Shown one piece after another: positions 51,384 to 64,000 of a stretch of DNA of 64,000 bases. Both the position numbers and the translations under genes were made by a program. Location of the stretch: assembly GCA_023387735.1 (NCBI GenBank), contig JAEWHP010000030.1, positions 15,196 through 79,195 of the forward strand, read 5' to 3'. The notes beneath the pieces were generated by a model. The model saw nothing but the letters and a program-made list of their open reading frames with translations, ran no database searches and was not told the DNA's origin. The DNA comes from Pseudomonadota bacterium. GTDB lineage: Bacteria; Pseudomonadota; Alphaproteobacteria; Rhizobiales; Xanthobacteraceae. Each line of letters starts with the position of its first letter. The first letter of the stretch is position 1.

Positions 51384-51830
51384 ATGACCGAAATGTTTAC
51401 GACGCTCGGCAACTGGAACTGGCTCATCTTCGGCTTCATCCTGATGGCGCTGGAGCTGCTCGCGCCGGGCGTTTTCATGTTCTGGCTCGGGCTCGCGGCG
51501 CTGCTGGTCGGGCTGATGTCGTTTGCGATTAACCCGTCCTGGCAGACGCAGCTACTGATGTTTGCGGTGTTCGCCGTCGCGGCCGTGCCGGCGTGGCGTT
51601 ACTTTGCGCGCGCCGCTTCCAGCAAGAGCGTCAGCAATCCGTTCCTCAACCGGCGGACCGAAGCGATGGTAGGCCGGGAATTCACACTGGAGAAGCCGAT
51701 CGTCAATGGCTCCGGCACGGTGCGGATCGACGACACGATCTGGCGCGTCGCCGGCCCCGATGCGCCGGCCGGCAGTCGGGTCAAGGTCGTGCAGGCTGAC
51801 GGCGCCAGCCTGACGGTGGCGGTGGCCTAA
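51384..51830 (+). CDS. NfeD-like membrane protein
   Basis: A 148-residue protein with two to three N-terminal helices (about 8-75) and a small OB-fold domain at the end (MVGREFTLEKPIVNGSGTVRIDDTIWRVAG). The protease domain of long NfeD forms is missing, as is usual for partners of QmcA-like SPFH proteins. Its last four bases overlap the convergent HxlR gene. Confidence 0.88.
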   Translation: MTEMFTTLGNWNWLIFGFILMALELLAPGVFMFWLGLAALLVGLMSFAINPSWQTQLLMFAVFAVAAVPAWRYFARAASSKSVSNPFLNRRTEAMVGREFTLEKPIVNGSGTVRIDDTIWRVAGPDAPAGSRVKVVQADGASLTVAVA

Positions 51831-52165
51831 CTCGAGACTTGCTTGCGCCACCGTTCTGCAAAGCGGCTGAGTGGCAGCAAGGTCTGGTTCAACTCCTTGC
51901 CCAGTTCGGTGAGGCCATAGCCATCGCCGTGCGCAAGTTCGATCAGGCCGGCCTCGCGCAGCTCCGACAATCTGGCCTGCATCACCGTCGGTGAAGCCTC
52001 GTCGCAGGCCGTGCGCAGCGCGCGCGACGTCAGCGATCCCTCACGCAACTCCCACATGATCCGCAACGTCCAGCGGCGGCCCAGCAGATCCAGCAGCGCC
52101 ATGATCGGGCGGCCGGTTCGCGAGCCACGAACGGCCTTCTTCGCGGTGTCAGCCTGTTTCGGCAT
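51827..52165 (-). CDS. HxlR family transcriptional regulator
   Basis: A 112-residue winged-helix protein. LLGRRWTLRIMWELREGSLTSRALRTAC (about 27-54) and SPTVMQARLSELREAGLIE are typical of HxlR, though the usual Cys near the N-terminus is lacking. It is divergent from a carboxymuconolactone-decarboxylase-like gene, and the space between them holds repeated GCTAC/GTAGC half-sites, so it most likely represses that gene and itself. A small ligand or redox change may control it. Confidence 0.85.
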   Translation of the reverse strand: MPKQADTAKKAVRGSRTGRPIMALLDLLGRRWTLRIMWELREGSLTSRALRTACDEASPTVMQARLSELREAGLIELAHGDGYGLTELGKELNQTLLPLSRFAERWRKQVSS

Positions 52166-52186
52166 CGAAAAAACCCACTTGCGTCC

Positions 52187-52228
52187 TGCTACGGAATGTG
52201 TAGCGTGTTGCTACGTTTATTGTAGCAA
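52187..52228. promoter_or_regulatory. Operator array between HxlR gene and CMD-like gene
   Basis: Four half-sites alternate in direction: TGCTAC (52187-52192), GTAGC (52200-52204), GCTAC (52210-52214) and GTAGCA (52222-52227). The right pair is a perfect palindrome TTGCTAC-N7-GTAGCAA (52208-52228). The spacing fits two dimers of a winged-helix regulator placed side by side. Confidence 0.65.
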
Positions 52229-52239
52229 AGGAATTGGCC

Positions 52240-52791
52240 GTGTCCCAGCCCATGCCACGTATCGCGCCGTTGCAGCCGCCTTATGCACTGGAGATTCGAG
52301 AACAGTTCGACCGGATCATGCGCGGGGCGCCGCCGCTGGTGCTGTTTCGCGTCATGGCGGGCAACGCCCGCGCCTGGGAAAAATTCCGCGCCGGCAGCCT
52401 GCTGGACCGCGGGCCGCTGAGCCTGCGGGAGCGCGAAATCGTCATCGACCGCACCTGCGCCAAAACCGGCTGCGAGTACGAATGGGGCGTGCATGTCACG
52501 ACGTTTGCGGCAGCCGCGCACCTGACGGAGGAGGAGGTCCGCGCCACTGTGCTGGGTGCGGCCACCGACGCATGCTGGTCGGCGGCGGAGCAGGCCTTGA
52601 TCGCGGCCGTCGATGCGCTGCATGAGCGGGCGACGCTCAGCGACGCCGAGTTCGCGGCGCTGTCGGCGCATTATGACGAGGCAAAGATTTTCGAGATCAT
52701 CCTGCTGTGCGGCTTCTATCGCACCGTGTCGTATCTCGCGAACGGGCTGGCGTTGCCGCTGGAGGAGAGGGCGGCGCGGTTTCCTGTTTGA
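52240..52791 (+). CDS. Carboxymuconolactone decarboxylase / AhpD-like protein
   Basis: A 183-residue helical protein of the CMD/AhpD superfamily. LSLREREIVIDRTCAKTGCEYEWGVH (about 66-91) carries the family's Cys and His, here C-A-K-T-G-C-x4-GVH, and FEIILLCGFYRTVSYLAN follows near the end. AhpD-type members need C-x-x-C with a proton-relay His; here the Cys are C-x4-C, so peroxidase activity is uncertain. The start is GTG 52240 with AAAGGA seven bases upstream. It is controlled, by inference, by the divergent HxlR protein. Confidence 0.8.
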   Translation: MSQPMPRIAPLQPPYALEIREQFDRIMRGAPPLVLFRVMAGNARAWEKFRAGSLLDRGPLSLREREIVIDRTCAKTGCEYEWGVHVTTFAAAAHLTEEEVRATVLGAATDACWSAAEQALIAAVDALHERATLSDAEFAALSAHYDEAKIFEIILLCGFYRTVSYLANGLALPLEERAARFPV

Positions 52792-52793
52792 CC

Positions 52794-52873
52794 GTCATTC
52801 CGGGGCGATGCGGAGCATCGACCCCGGAATCTCGAGGTTCCGGGTTCATCGCTCCGCGATGCCCCGGAACGAC
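52794..52873. repeat. Second copy of the GTCATTCCGGGGC palindromic repeat
   Basis: The 80-base element shares its 13-base ends (one mismatch on the right) with the element at 13407-13509, but has a different, shorter middle. It lies between convergent stops at 52791 and 52882 and may act as a bidirectional terminator. Confidence 0.8.
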
Positions 52874-52881
52874 CAGCCATA

Positions 52882-53895
52882 CTAAGCCACCCCCGCCCGC
52901 AGGAAATCGTGCAAATGCACGATGCCGACCGGCTTGTTGGCATCGGTCACGATCAGCGTCGTGATCTTCGAGGAATTGAGGATTTCGAGTGCCTCGCCGG
53001 CGAGAACGTCGCGGTCGATCGTCTTCGGGTTCCTGGTCATGACGTCGTCGACAACAGCCGACATCAGGTCCGGCCCCATGTGACGGCGCAGGTCGCCGTC
53101 GGTGACGATGCCGGCGAGATGGCCCTTTCCATCGACGATGCCGACGCAGCCAAAGCCCTTCGACGTCATCTCGACCAGCGCGTCGGACATTTTGGTGCCG
53201 AGCGGCTTCAGCGGGACTGCGTCGCCGGTGTGCATGAGATCGCGGGTGTATTTCAAGAGCGCGCCGAGCTTGCCGCCGGGATGCAGCACGCTGAAATCGA
53301 CCGACGTAAAGCCGCGGCCTTCCAGCAGCGCGATTGCGAGCGCGTCGCCGAGCGCCAGCATCATCAGCGAGGAGGTGGTGGGCGCAAGGTTGTGCGGACA
53401 GGCCTCGCGCGCCTTCGGCAGCGTCAGTGCGACGCCGGCGGCCTTGGCCAGCGAGGATTCCCGTTCGGCGGTGATCGCGATGACGGGAATGCGGAAGCGC
53501 TTGGCGTAGGTGATGAGGTTCTTCATCTCCGGCTGCTCGCCAGACCATGACAGCGCCAGGATGACGTCCTCGGCCGTGATCATGCCGAGATCGCCATGGC
53601 TCGCTTCCGCGGCATGGACGAAGAACGCGGGCGTGCCGGTGGAGGCAAAGGTCGCCGCGATCTTGCGGCCGATATGGCCCGACTTGCCGAGCCCGGTGAC
53701 GATCAGCCGTCCCTTGGCGTTCTGGATCAGCCCTGCGGCAGCCGCGAAGGGCGCGCGGAGATCGGATTGCAGCGCTGCCGTGATCGCGGCGATGCCGCTG
53801 CCCTCGGCATCCAGCGTGCGCAGGGCCGACTGGACGGCGGAATCAGCGGGGTCGGTGCCGGATGATTTGGTCATCAGCGGTTTCGGATTGGCCAT
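52882..53895 (-). CDS. kdsD: Arabinose-5-phosphate isomerase (KpsF/GutQ/KdsD family)
   Basis: A 337-residue enzyme interconverting ribulose-5-phosphate and arabinose-5-phosphate, the first step of KDO synthesis for lipopolysaccharide. The SIS domain (about 45-185) shows VTGLGKSGHIGRKIAATF and EASHGDLGMI with the catalytic His. Two CBS domains follow (about 215-337), with GIVTDGDLRRHM in the first. Size and order match KdsD. It is divergent from an outer-membrane barrel gene. Confidence 0.92.
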   Translation of the reverse strand: MANPKPLMTKSSGTDPADSAVQSALRTLDAEGSGIAAITAALQSDLRAPFAAAAGLIQNAKGRLIVTGLGKSGHIGRKIAATFASTGTPAFFVHAAEASHGDLGMITAEDVILALSWSGEQPEMKNLITYAKRFRIPVIAITAERESSLAKAAGVALTLPKAREACPHNLAPTTSSLMMLALGDALAIALLEGRGFTSVDFSVLHPGGKLGALLKYTRDLMHTGDAVPLKPLGTKMSDALVEMTSKGFGCVGIVDGKGHLAGIVTDGDLRRHMGPDLMSAVVDDVMTRNPKTIDRDVLAGEALEILNSSKITTLIVTDANKPVGIVHLHDFLRAGVA

Positions 53896-54086
53896 ATCTG
53901 CTTCCAGGGAGGAGGGGCATTGCCCCCGGACCCTTCCTTAGCATGGCCCGTCCGGCGAAGCGACGCGGGCGAACCGCTCTCAACGCCTCATTAACCATAA
54001 TTGTTTTAACTCCATTAACGACGTTTTCCGGGTGTGTTCCGGATGCGTGAATAAGTATCTGGTTTTGTTGGGGTATTATTGTCGTG

Positions 54087-55802
54087 ATGGCGAGGCCAGA
54101 ACGGGGCCGGAGCAGGCGCGCGCGCCTCTTTCGCGCTGCCTTGCTTTGCCTTGCGCTGATTGCCCTCACAGGGCCCGGAGCCCGGGCGCAGACGGTCACG
54201 TCGGACCTGTTCAGCCCGACGCGCGCCAGCCGGGTGACGCCAGCGGATTCGCCGCTCCGCCGCACGGCGGCGGAGGCCAACGATCCGCTCGGCAGCCCGA
54301 AGCCGCAGGATAGCGACAGGGACAGGCCGGCGCCGTCGCGCATCGGCCAGATCCCGACATACGGCCTGCCGGCCGCAAGCGGCGCCTCGACGACCGGCTA
54401 CGACTCACTCAACCGCAAGCGCACCACGCCAAAGCTCTATCCGGGCCAGCCCAGGCCGAAGACGACCGGCCCGGGCAATCGCGCCGCGGCGGTGACCGGC
54501 CCGGCCGGTCCCAACGCGGGCGTGCTGCTGTCGGCCCCGCCGTCGCGGACCGCCAACAAGGCGCCGCTGCCGCCGGCGATGGCCGGCACGGTGGTCGGAC
54601 AGCCGCCGCGCAAGCGGCTGAAGATCGACGACGATCCCTTCGGCCCGGTCGGCGACTATGTCGGCAGTTTCCTCGTCAAGTCCGCCGTCGAACTCCGGGG
54701 CGGTTACGACACCAATCCCGGGCGCACATCCGTGCCGCGAGGCTCGCCGGTCTATGTGGTTGCGCCGGAATTCGTCGCGTTCTCCGACTGGGAGCGCCAC
54801 GCGCTGGTCGCCGATCTCAGGGGTTCCTTCACCGGCTACACCAACACCATTCCGCCGGTGCCCGGGGTGGGCTCATCCGCGCCGACCACCCTCGATCGCC
54901 CGGACTTTATCGGCCACGTCGACGGCCGCCTCGATGTCTCCCGCGACACGCGCCTGCTCGGCCAGGCGCGCTTGCGCGTCGCCACCGACAATCCCGGCAG
55001 CCCGAACGTGCAGGCGGGCCTGTCCCGATATCCGGTCTATGCGACGTTCGGCAGCACGCTCGGCGTCGATCAGAGTTTCAATCGCCTGCAGCTTTCCGCG
55101 GGCGCCGCCGTCGACCGCACGGTCTATCAGTACTCGCAACTGACCGACGGCACCTCGACCAGCAACGACGACCGCAACTACAATCAATATGGCGGCCTCG
55201 GCCGCATCAGCTACGACCTGATGCCGGGCCTGAAGCCGTTCGGCGAAATCGAAGGCAATGTCCGTTCGCACGACCTGCTGGTCGATCGCAGCGGCTATCA
55301 GCGCAATTCCAGCGGCGGCAACGTCAGGGCCGGCACCAGCTTCGAACTATCGCGGCTGCTGACCGGCGAACTCGCTATCGGCTGGGCCGCGCGCAGCTAC
55401 GAAGATCCTCGGCTGCTGCCGCTGCAGGGGCTGCTGACCTCGGCCTCACTGGTCTGGGCCGCAACGCCGCTGACCACCGCAAAATTCTTCGCCACCACCT
55501 CGATCGACGAGACCACGGTGCCCGGCGTCTCCGGCGTGCTGACGCACACCTACACCGCCGAAGTCGACCACGATTTCCGCCGCTGGCTCACGGCCATCGG
55601 CAAATTCACCTGGGGCTCCCAGCAATACCAGGGCAACGACCGCGACGATCGCTTCTATTCGCTGTCAGGCGACCTGATCTACAAGATGAGCCGCTCGCTC
55701 TGGGTCAAGGGCACGCTGCGCCGCGACTGGCTGAATTCCAACATCCCAGGCAACAGCACGGCATCGACGGTGATGCTGCTGGGCGTGCGGTTGCAGCATT
55801 GA
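54087..55802 (+). CDS. Outer-membrane beta-barrel protein
   Basis: A 571-residue protein with a signal peptide (basic start, hydrophobic 17-31, cut after ARA). A Pro/Ala/Arg-rich periplasmic stretch (about 40-185) is followed by a barrel (about 190-571) made of alternating strands such as VELRGGYDTNPGR, HALVADLRGSFTGY, GHVDGRLDVSRDTRLLGQARLRV and the terminal STVMLLGVRLQH. The GGYD(T/D)NP turn is typical of BBP2-type barrels linked to exopolysaccharide genes. A GTG at 54084 is an alternative start. The 5' region has TTAACCAT, a CtrA half-site. Function beyond outer-membrane location is unknown. Confidence 0.8.
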   Translation: MARPERGRSRRARLFRAALLCLALIALTGPGARAQTVTSDLFSPTRASRVTPADSPLRRTAAEANDPLGSPKPQDSDRDRPAPSRIGQIPTYGLPAASGASTTGYDSLNRKRTTPKLYPGQPRPKTTGPGNRAAAVTGPAGPNAGVLLSAPPSRTANKAPLPPAMAGTVVGQPPRKRLKIDDDPFGPVGDYVGSFLVKSAVELRGGYDTNPGRTSVPRGSPVYVVAPEFVAFSDWERHALVADLRGSFTGYTNTIPPVPGVGSSAPTTLDRPDFIGHVDGRLDVSRDTRLLGQARLRVATDNPGSPNVQAGLSRYPVYATFGSTLGVDQSFNRLQLSAGAAVDRTVYQYSQLTDGTSTSNDDRNYNQYGGLGRISYDLMPGLKPFGEIEGNVRSHDLLVDRSGYQRNSSGGNVRAGTSFELSRLLTGELAIGWAARSYEDPRLLPLQGLLTSASLVWAATPLTTAKFFATTSIDETTVPGVSGVLTHTYTAEVDHDFRRWLTAIGKFTWGSQQYQGNDRDDRFYSLSGDLIYKMSRSLWVKGTLRRDWLNSNIPGNSTASTVMLLGVRLQH

Positions 55803-55817
55803 GCGCGGCAAACAAAA

Positions 55818-55838
55818 ACCCCGGCGCTTGGCCGGGGT
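55818..55838 (-). terminator. Intrinsic terminator of the BA14K gene
   Basis: On the minus strand, ACCCCGGC and GCCGGGGT pair around CAAGC and are followed by TTTTTG. It lies between the convergent barrel and BA14K genes and may serve both. Confidence 0.75.
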
Positions 55839-55865
55839 CCTGAAACATCGCCGTGGCAACTATCT

Positions 55866-56234
55866 TCACGGACAGGGGCGACGGTAGCCGTCCTTGGCGA
55901 GATAGGTCATGCTCTGGGGATCGAACGAGCGATAGCGCTGCATGCAATAGTTGATGGCATCGCGCCGCTGCTGCTCGGCAGCGCTCGCTGCGATCGCGCC
56001 GCCGATGATGGCCGCGCCGACACCGATGCCGACTGCCGCGCCGACGCCGTCACCGCGGCCCCAGCCGCGGCCTCGACCACCCCAGCCGCGACCACGACCG
56101 CGCTGCGCATGTGCCGGAGAGACGCCTGCCGCCACAAAGGCGCCTGTCGTGGCAACCATTCCGAAGGCGTACATGACCAGTAGCGTACCGGTCGCCAGCA
56201 CCCGTGTGATACGATGGCGCACGGAACCTCCCAT
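55866..56234 (-). CDS. BA14K family protein
   Basis: A 122-residue protein. A basic start and hydrophobic segment form a signal or anchor (about 12-43, ending SPAHAQ). An Arg/Gly/Trp-rich run (RGRGRGWGGRGRGWGRG) leads to a Gly/Ala glycine-zipper-like helix and the BA14K end YCMQRYRSFDPQSMTYLAKDGYRRPCP. BA14K proteins are alphaproteobacterial envelope proteins with lectin-like or immunoreactive properties in Brucella. The start at 56234 (MGGSVRHR) is preferred to 56318. Confidence 0.85.
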   Translation of the reverse strand: MGGSVRHRITRVLATGTLLVMYAFGMVATTGAFVAAGVSPAHAQRGRGRGWGGRGRGWGRGDGVGAAVGIGVGAAIIGGAIAASAAEQQRRDAINYCMQRYRSFDPQSMTYLAKDGYRRPCP

Positions 56235-56357
56235 TTTCTGATTTCTCACTTCGCGGCCTTTCCCTGCAAGTTCAGATCGTGATGTCCATCTATAGAACAT
56301 AGGCGTCGCCCGCATCAACCCGATGCGGGCGATTGGGCGCGCGGCATTAGCGACTGT

Positions 56358-57815
56358 TCACCGCGGCAGCGTCGTCGATCCCATCAGGTACTGGTCGATC
56401 GCCCGTGCGCAGAGGCGGCCTTCGCGGATCGCCCAGACGACGAGGGATTGCCCGCGGCGCATGTCACCGGCGGAGAACACGTTGGGCAGCGAGGTCTTGT
56501 AGTCCGCCGTGTTGGCGCGGACGTTGCCACGCTGGTCGAGGTCGACGGCGAGCGTCTTCAGCATGCCCTCGTGGACCGGATGCACGAAGCCCATCGCGAG
56601 CAGTACGAGCTGCGCCTCGAGTTCGAACTCGGTACCGGGCAGCGGCTTGAACTTGTCATCGACCTGGACGCAGTGCAGCTTCTCGACCTTGCCGTCGGCG
56701 CCGGAAAACTTCTGCGTCAGCACGGCGAATTCGCGCTTGGCGCCTTCGGCCTGGCTCGACGACGTCCGCATCTTCAACGGCCAGTTCGGCCAGGTCAGGC
56801 CCTTGTCCTCGTGCTCGGGCGGCGCCGGCATGATTTCGAGCTGGGTGACGGATTTTGCGCCCTGCCGGAACGACGTGCCGATGCAGTCCGAACCGGTGTC
56901 GCCGCCGCCGATCACGACGACGTGCTTGCCGCCGGCCAGGATATCCTTGGCCCCGCCGAGCGGTTCGGAAGAGACGCGGCGATTCTGCTGCGGCAGGAAA
57001 TCCATCGCGAAGTGGATGCCGTCGAGGTCGCGGCCTGGAATCGGCAAGTCTCGCCCGGCTTCCGCGCCGCCGGTCAGCGCCACGGCGTCATACTGGCTGA
57101 GCAGTTCGCGCGGATCGAGCGCGCCATCTGCGTTGCCGCCGACGTGGACCCCATAGTGGAACGTCACGCCCTCGGCTTCCATCTGCGCCACGCGGCGGTC
57201 GATGACGTGCTTTTCCATCTTGAAGTCGGGAATGCCGTAGCGAAGCAGGCCGCCGGCCTTGGCGAATTTCTCGTAGACATGGACGTCATGGCCGGCGCGG
57301 GCGAGCTGCTGCGCAGCCGCAAGCCCCGCGGGGCCCGCGCCGATGATCGCAACCTTCTTGCCAGTCTTCTCGGGCGCAACCTCGGGCTTGAGCCAGCCAT
57401 TGTCCCAGGCGCGGTCGACGATGGCGCATTCGATCGTCTTGATGGTGACCGGGTTGTCGTCGATGTTGAGCGTGCAGGACGCCTCGCACGGCGCCGGGCA
57501 AATGCGGCCGGTGAATTCCGGAAAGTTGTTGGTCGAGTGCAGATTGCGCGAGGCTTCTTCCCAGTTGCCCTGGTAGACGAGGTCGTTGAAGTCGGGGATC
57601 TGGTTGTTGACCGGGCAGCCCGGCGTGCCCGGCGCCACCGAGCCGGTGCCGTGGCAATAGGGAATGCCGCAGTTCATGCAGCGCGCGGCCTGGTCGCGGG
57701 TGTCTTTCTCGCTCAGGGGAATGACGAATTCGCGATAATGCTTCAGGCGATCGGCGACGGGCGCATACTTGCGGTCATGCCGGTCGATTTCGAGAAAACC
57801 TGTGATCTTGCCCAT
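56358..57815 (-). CDS. gltD: Glutamate synthase (NADPH) small subunit
   Basis: A 485-residue flavoprotein that passes electrons from NADPH to the large subunit. N-terminal Cys sets CMNCGIPYC...CP and CPAPCEASC bind two 4Fe-4S clusters. FAD binds at IGAGPAGLAAAQQLARAGHDVHVYEK (about 155) and NADPH at VIGGGDTGSDCIGTSFRQGA (about 300); GDMRRGQSLVVWAIREGR closes the FAD site. It follows gltB by about 160 bases that contain a palindromic repeat, so coupling may be adjusted there. Confidence 0.95.
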   Translation of the reverse strand: MGKITGFLEIDRHDRKYAPVADRLKHYREFVIPLSEKDTRDQAARCMNCGIPYCHGTGSVAPGTPGCPVNNQIPDFNDLVYQGNWEEASRNLHSTNNFPEFTGRICPAPCEASCTLNIDDNPVTIKTIECAIVDRAWDNGWLKPEVAPEKTGKKVAIIGAGPAGLAAAQQLARAGHDVHVYEKFAKAGGLLRYGIPDFKMEKHVIDRRVAQMEAEGVTFHYGVHVGGNADGALDPRELLSQYDAVALTGGAEAGRDLPIPGRDLDGIHFAMDFLPQQNRRVSSEPLGGAKDILAGGKHVVVIGGGDTGSDCIGTSFRQGAKSVTQLEIMPAPPEHEDKGLTWPNWPLKMRTSSSQAEGAKREFAVLTQKFSGADGKVEKLHCVQVDDKFKPLPGTEFELEAQLVLLAMGFVHPVHEGMLKTLAVDLDQRGNVRANTADYKTSLPNVFSAGDMRRGQSLVVWAIREGRLCARAIDQYLMGSTTLPR

Positions 57816-57861
57816 TAAACCCTGACGTCCCTAACGACTTGCTTTCATATCATTCGCTGCT

Positions 57862-57969
57862 CGGCCCTCATCCTGAGGAGCGGCGTCTTCGCCGCGTCTC
57901 GAAGGACAAGGCCCCTGTGGTGGCCTCATGGTTCGAGACGGCGCAAGCGCCTCCTCACCATGAGGGTCG
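57862..57969. repeat. Dispersed palindromic repeat, CCTCATCCTGAGGAGC family
   Basis: CCCTCATCCTGAGGAGCG at the left and CGCCTCCTCACCATGAGGG at the right form the outer arms; TCTCGAAGGA and GGTTCGAGA form the inner arms. This element is widespread in Bradyrhizobium from memory. It sits exactly between gltB and gltD and could reduce read-through. Confidence 0.75.
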
Positions 57970-57973
57970 AAAG

Positions 57974-62707
<4,734 letters not shown>

Positions 62708-63186
62708 CGCATTCCTCTCAATCAGGCTAAGGGCCTCACCGCATCGTCGGCGCACCTTGGGCGCTTGCGGCACCCACCGGGCCACCGCTCGTCCGCCGCG
62801 AGCCGCAATTTCTTAAATTCAGGCTTTCCCGCTCATCGTCCCTGAGGAACGGCCTTGCCTGCACTGCCCTGGCGCTCGTGGCACCACGGTTCGTTGCAAT
62901 CCCCGTGCCGGGACCGCTCCGCAATTAAGACAGCGATACTGTCCTAACTCCGACCATGCCAAATTTTTGTCTATCACACAAGCGCGTGAAAGTCCTCGCC
63001 CGCATGCTTTTCCGCGCATGCCAGCAGGGAAAAGCCGTGCGCCCGGACTTTGCGGCAGCCGGCCGCGATCCTGCCCAAGGACCGCCGGATTTCGCTAGGA
63101 GATTCGGCCCCGGCCGGCTGTCGAGAGGGGTTGGAAAGCTCCCGCGGCGAGGCCGGAGGCACAGGGGCTTACAGGAGCATTCGCGA
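62708..63186. other. Divergent region between gltB and the next gene
   Basis: About 480 bases with no convincing gene. It should carry the gltB promoter (leftward) and that of the gene at 63187. No clear sigma-54 pair or NtrC-like palindrome was recognised. Confidence 0.45.
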
Positions 63187-63861
63187 ATGAAGTTGTTCAC
63201 GGGATCTTTGGCGGCAGGCCTGGTGCTGCTCGCGGCAGGCGCGCAGGCGCAGGCGCCCTATGGAAACGGGCGCTACGCGACGGTGTCGGACTTTGATGCG
63301 CCCTACGCCGTGGCCCCACGTGAAATCCCCGGGCCGCGCTACGGGTACGGTCCGAGCCTGCTGCCCTCGACGGAGGTCTATGCGGTGTTGCGCGATAATG
63401 GCTTCTCGCCGCTCGGCATCCCGCGGCTGCGCGGCTTCGTCTACACGATCGCGGTGCTCGACCGCGGCGGCGAGGACGGCCGGCTAGTCATCGATGCCCG
63501 CAACGGCCGGATCATTCGCTTTGTGCCGGCCTATCGACCGGGCGGTAATTTCTTCGAGGAGTCCCGGGTGATTCTGGCGCCTCCGGGGGCCCCCGCGCCC
63601 GATCAAGTGGAGGCATTGCCGCAGCCGGCGCGGTCAGGTCCAAAGGTCGCGAGCCGCACGGTGCCCGTACCAAGGGCGAACCCGCTCGCTGCCAAGTCGG
63701 CGGCACCCGAGTTGGTCAAGCAAGCGGCCGCGCCCGCGCCGAAGCCGGCAGAGGTTCAGGCGACAGTTCCTCCAGCGGCGGCGACCGGTTCCGCCCCGGA
63801 GAAGCCCGCGCCCCAGCTTGCTCCGACAACGGACATGCCGAACGTGCAGGGGCTGGAATAG
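63187..63861 (+). CDS. Secreted protein with Pro/Ala-rich tail, unknown function
   Basis: A 224-residue protein with a signal peptide cut after AQAQ (about 22). A compact domain (about 40-120) has LLPSTEVYAVLRDNGFSPLGIPRLRGFVYTIAVLDRGGEDGRLVIDARNGRIIRF, resembling a PepSY-like two-strand and helix repeat. A long Pro/Ala/Lys-rich tail (130-224) follows. AGGAG lies nine bases before the ATG. The same type of protein is common in Bradyrhizobium; its role is unknown. Confidence 0.7.
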   Translation: MKLFTGSLAAGLVLLAAGAQAQAPYGNGRYATVSDFDAPYAVAPREIPGPRYGYGPSLLPSTEVYAVLRDNGFSPLGIPRLRGFVYTIAVLDRGGEDGRLVIDARNGRIIRFVPAYRPGGNFFEESRVILAPPGAPAPDQVEALPQPARSGPKVASRTVPVPRANPLAAKSAAPELVKQAAAPAPKPAEVQATVPPAAATGSAPEKPAPQLAPTTDMPNVQGLE

Positions 63862-63883
63862 GCTCGTCGGTCGAAATGCTGTG

Positions 63884-63911
63884 AAAACGCCCCTATGCTC
63901 GGGGCGTTTTT
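63884..63911 (+). terminator. Intrinsic terminator
   Basis: AAAACGCCCC and GGGGCGTTTT pair perfectly around TATGCTC and are followed by one more T. The A run on the left makes it usable from both strands. It lies 22 bases after the stop of the gene at 63187. Confidence 0.88.
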
Positions 63912-63960
63912 GTTGCTGGATAGCGCCAAGATTGCGCCACTTACGCCAGCCCATCTAAGC

Positions 63961-63974
63961 GGGGGGGGGGGGGG
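63961..63974 (+). repeat. Homopolymer of 14 G
   Basis: The run follows CTAAGC and precedes CGATCCCCC near the end of the window. Tracts of this length are rare in such genomes and are prone to slippage or sequencing error. Confidence 0.9.
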
Positions 63975-64000
63975 CGATCCCCCGAAGCACAGAAACCCCA

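Overview
The window looks like chromosomal DNA of a Bradyrhizobium-type alphaproteobacterium (Nitrobacteraceae). The evidence is the high GC content, homospermidine synthase plus an alphaproteobacterial-type ornithine decarboxylase, a BA14K protein, rhizobial-style promoter and Zur-box sequences, and several families of dispersed palindromic repeats that I recall from Bradyrhizobium genomes. No rRNA, tRNA, CRISPR array, transposase or phage gene was seen. The species assignment is inference from family knowledge, not from a database search.

Layout. 1-7.4 kb: a truncated cytochrome b561 / ethylbenzene-dehydrogenase-like haem protein, then a cysteine-free acidic protein divergent from a two-gene type I secretion unit (ABC exporter plus HlyD adaptor). 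7.5-15.2 kb: htpG, a DUF3095 protein, a MATE exporter and a GNAT enzyme, iron-type superoxide dismutase, the fluoride channel CrcB and a pair of half-size ArsP-like permeases. 15.3-19.7 kb: a RelE/ParE toxin-antitoxin pair, a secreted haloperoxidase-like protein, secreted proteins of unknown function and a Tat-exported ThuA-like protein. 19.8-20.4 kb: a gene-free block of dispersed repeats. 20.4-25.3 kb: a zinc module consisting of a Zur box, a His-rich mini-protein, an ABC importer (ATPase, permease, binding protein), a COG0523 GTPase and a WD40 protein, mostly translationally overlapping. 25.4-31.5 kb: an intradiol-dioxygenase remnant, a five-gene branched-chain-type ABC importer and acetoacetate decarboxylase. 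31.6-36.8 kb: a polyamine region with ornithine decarboxylase behind a long structured leader, GNAT, RidA and homospermidine synthase. 37-40.9 kb: M3 peptidase, DUF1007 protein and a His-rich NicO exporter. 41-49 kb: a Bug-type binding protein, a thioesterase, a four-gene heavy-metal RND efflux operon and a MAPEG protein. 49.1-57.8 kb: ferrochelatase, an SPFH/NfeD pair, a divergent HxlR-regulator/carboxymuconolactone-decarboxylase-like pair with a clear operator array, KdsD, an outer-membrane barrel and a BA14K protein. 56.4-62.7 kb: glutamate synthase gltB-gltD. 63.2-63.9 kb: a secreted proline-rich protein.

Transition-metal handling recurs: zinc uptake with a metallochaperone-like GTPase, a NicO-DUF1007 exporter and an RND metal efflux operon. 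The parts that look least described are the type I secretion unit with its candidate cargo, the zinc module with its mini-protein and WD40 partner, and the RND operon in which one domain type appears both free and fused to the adaptor.
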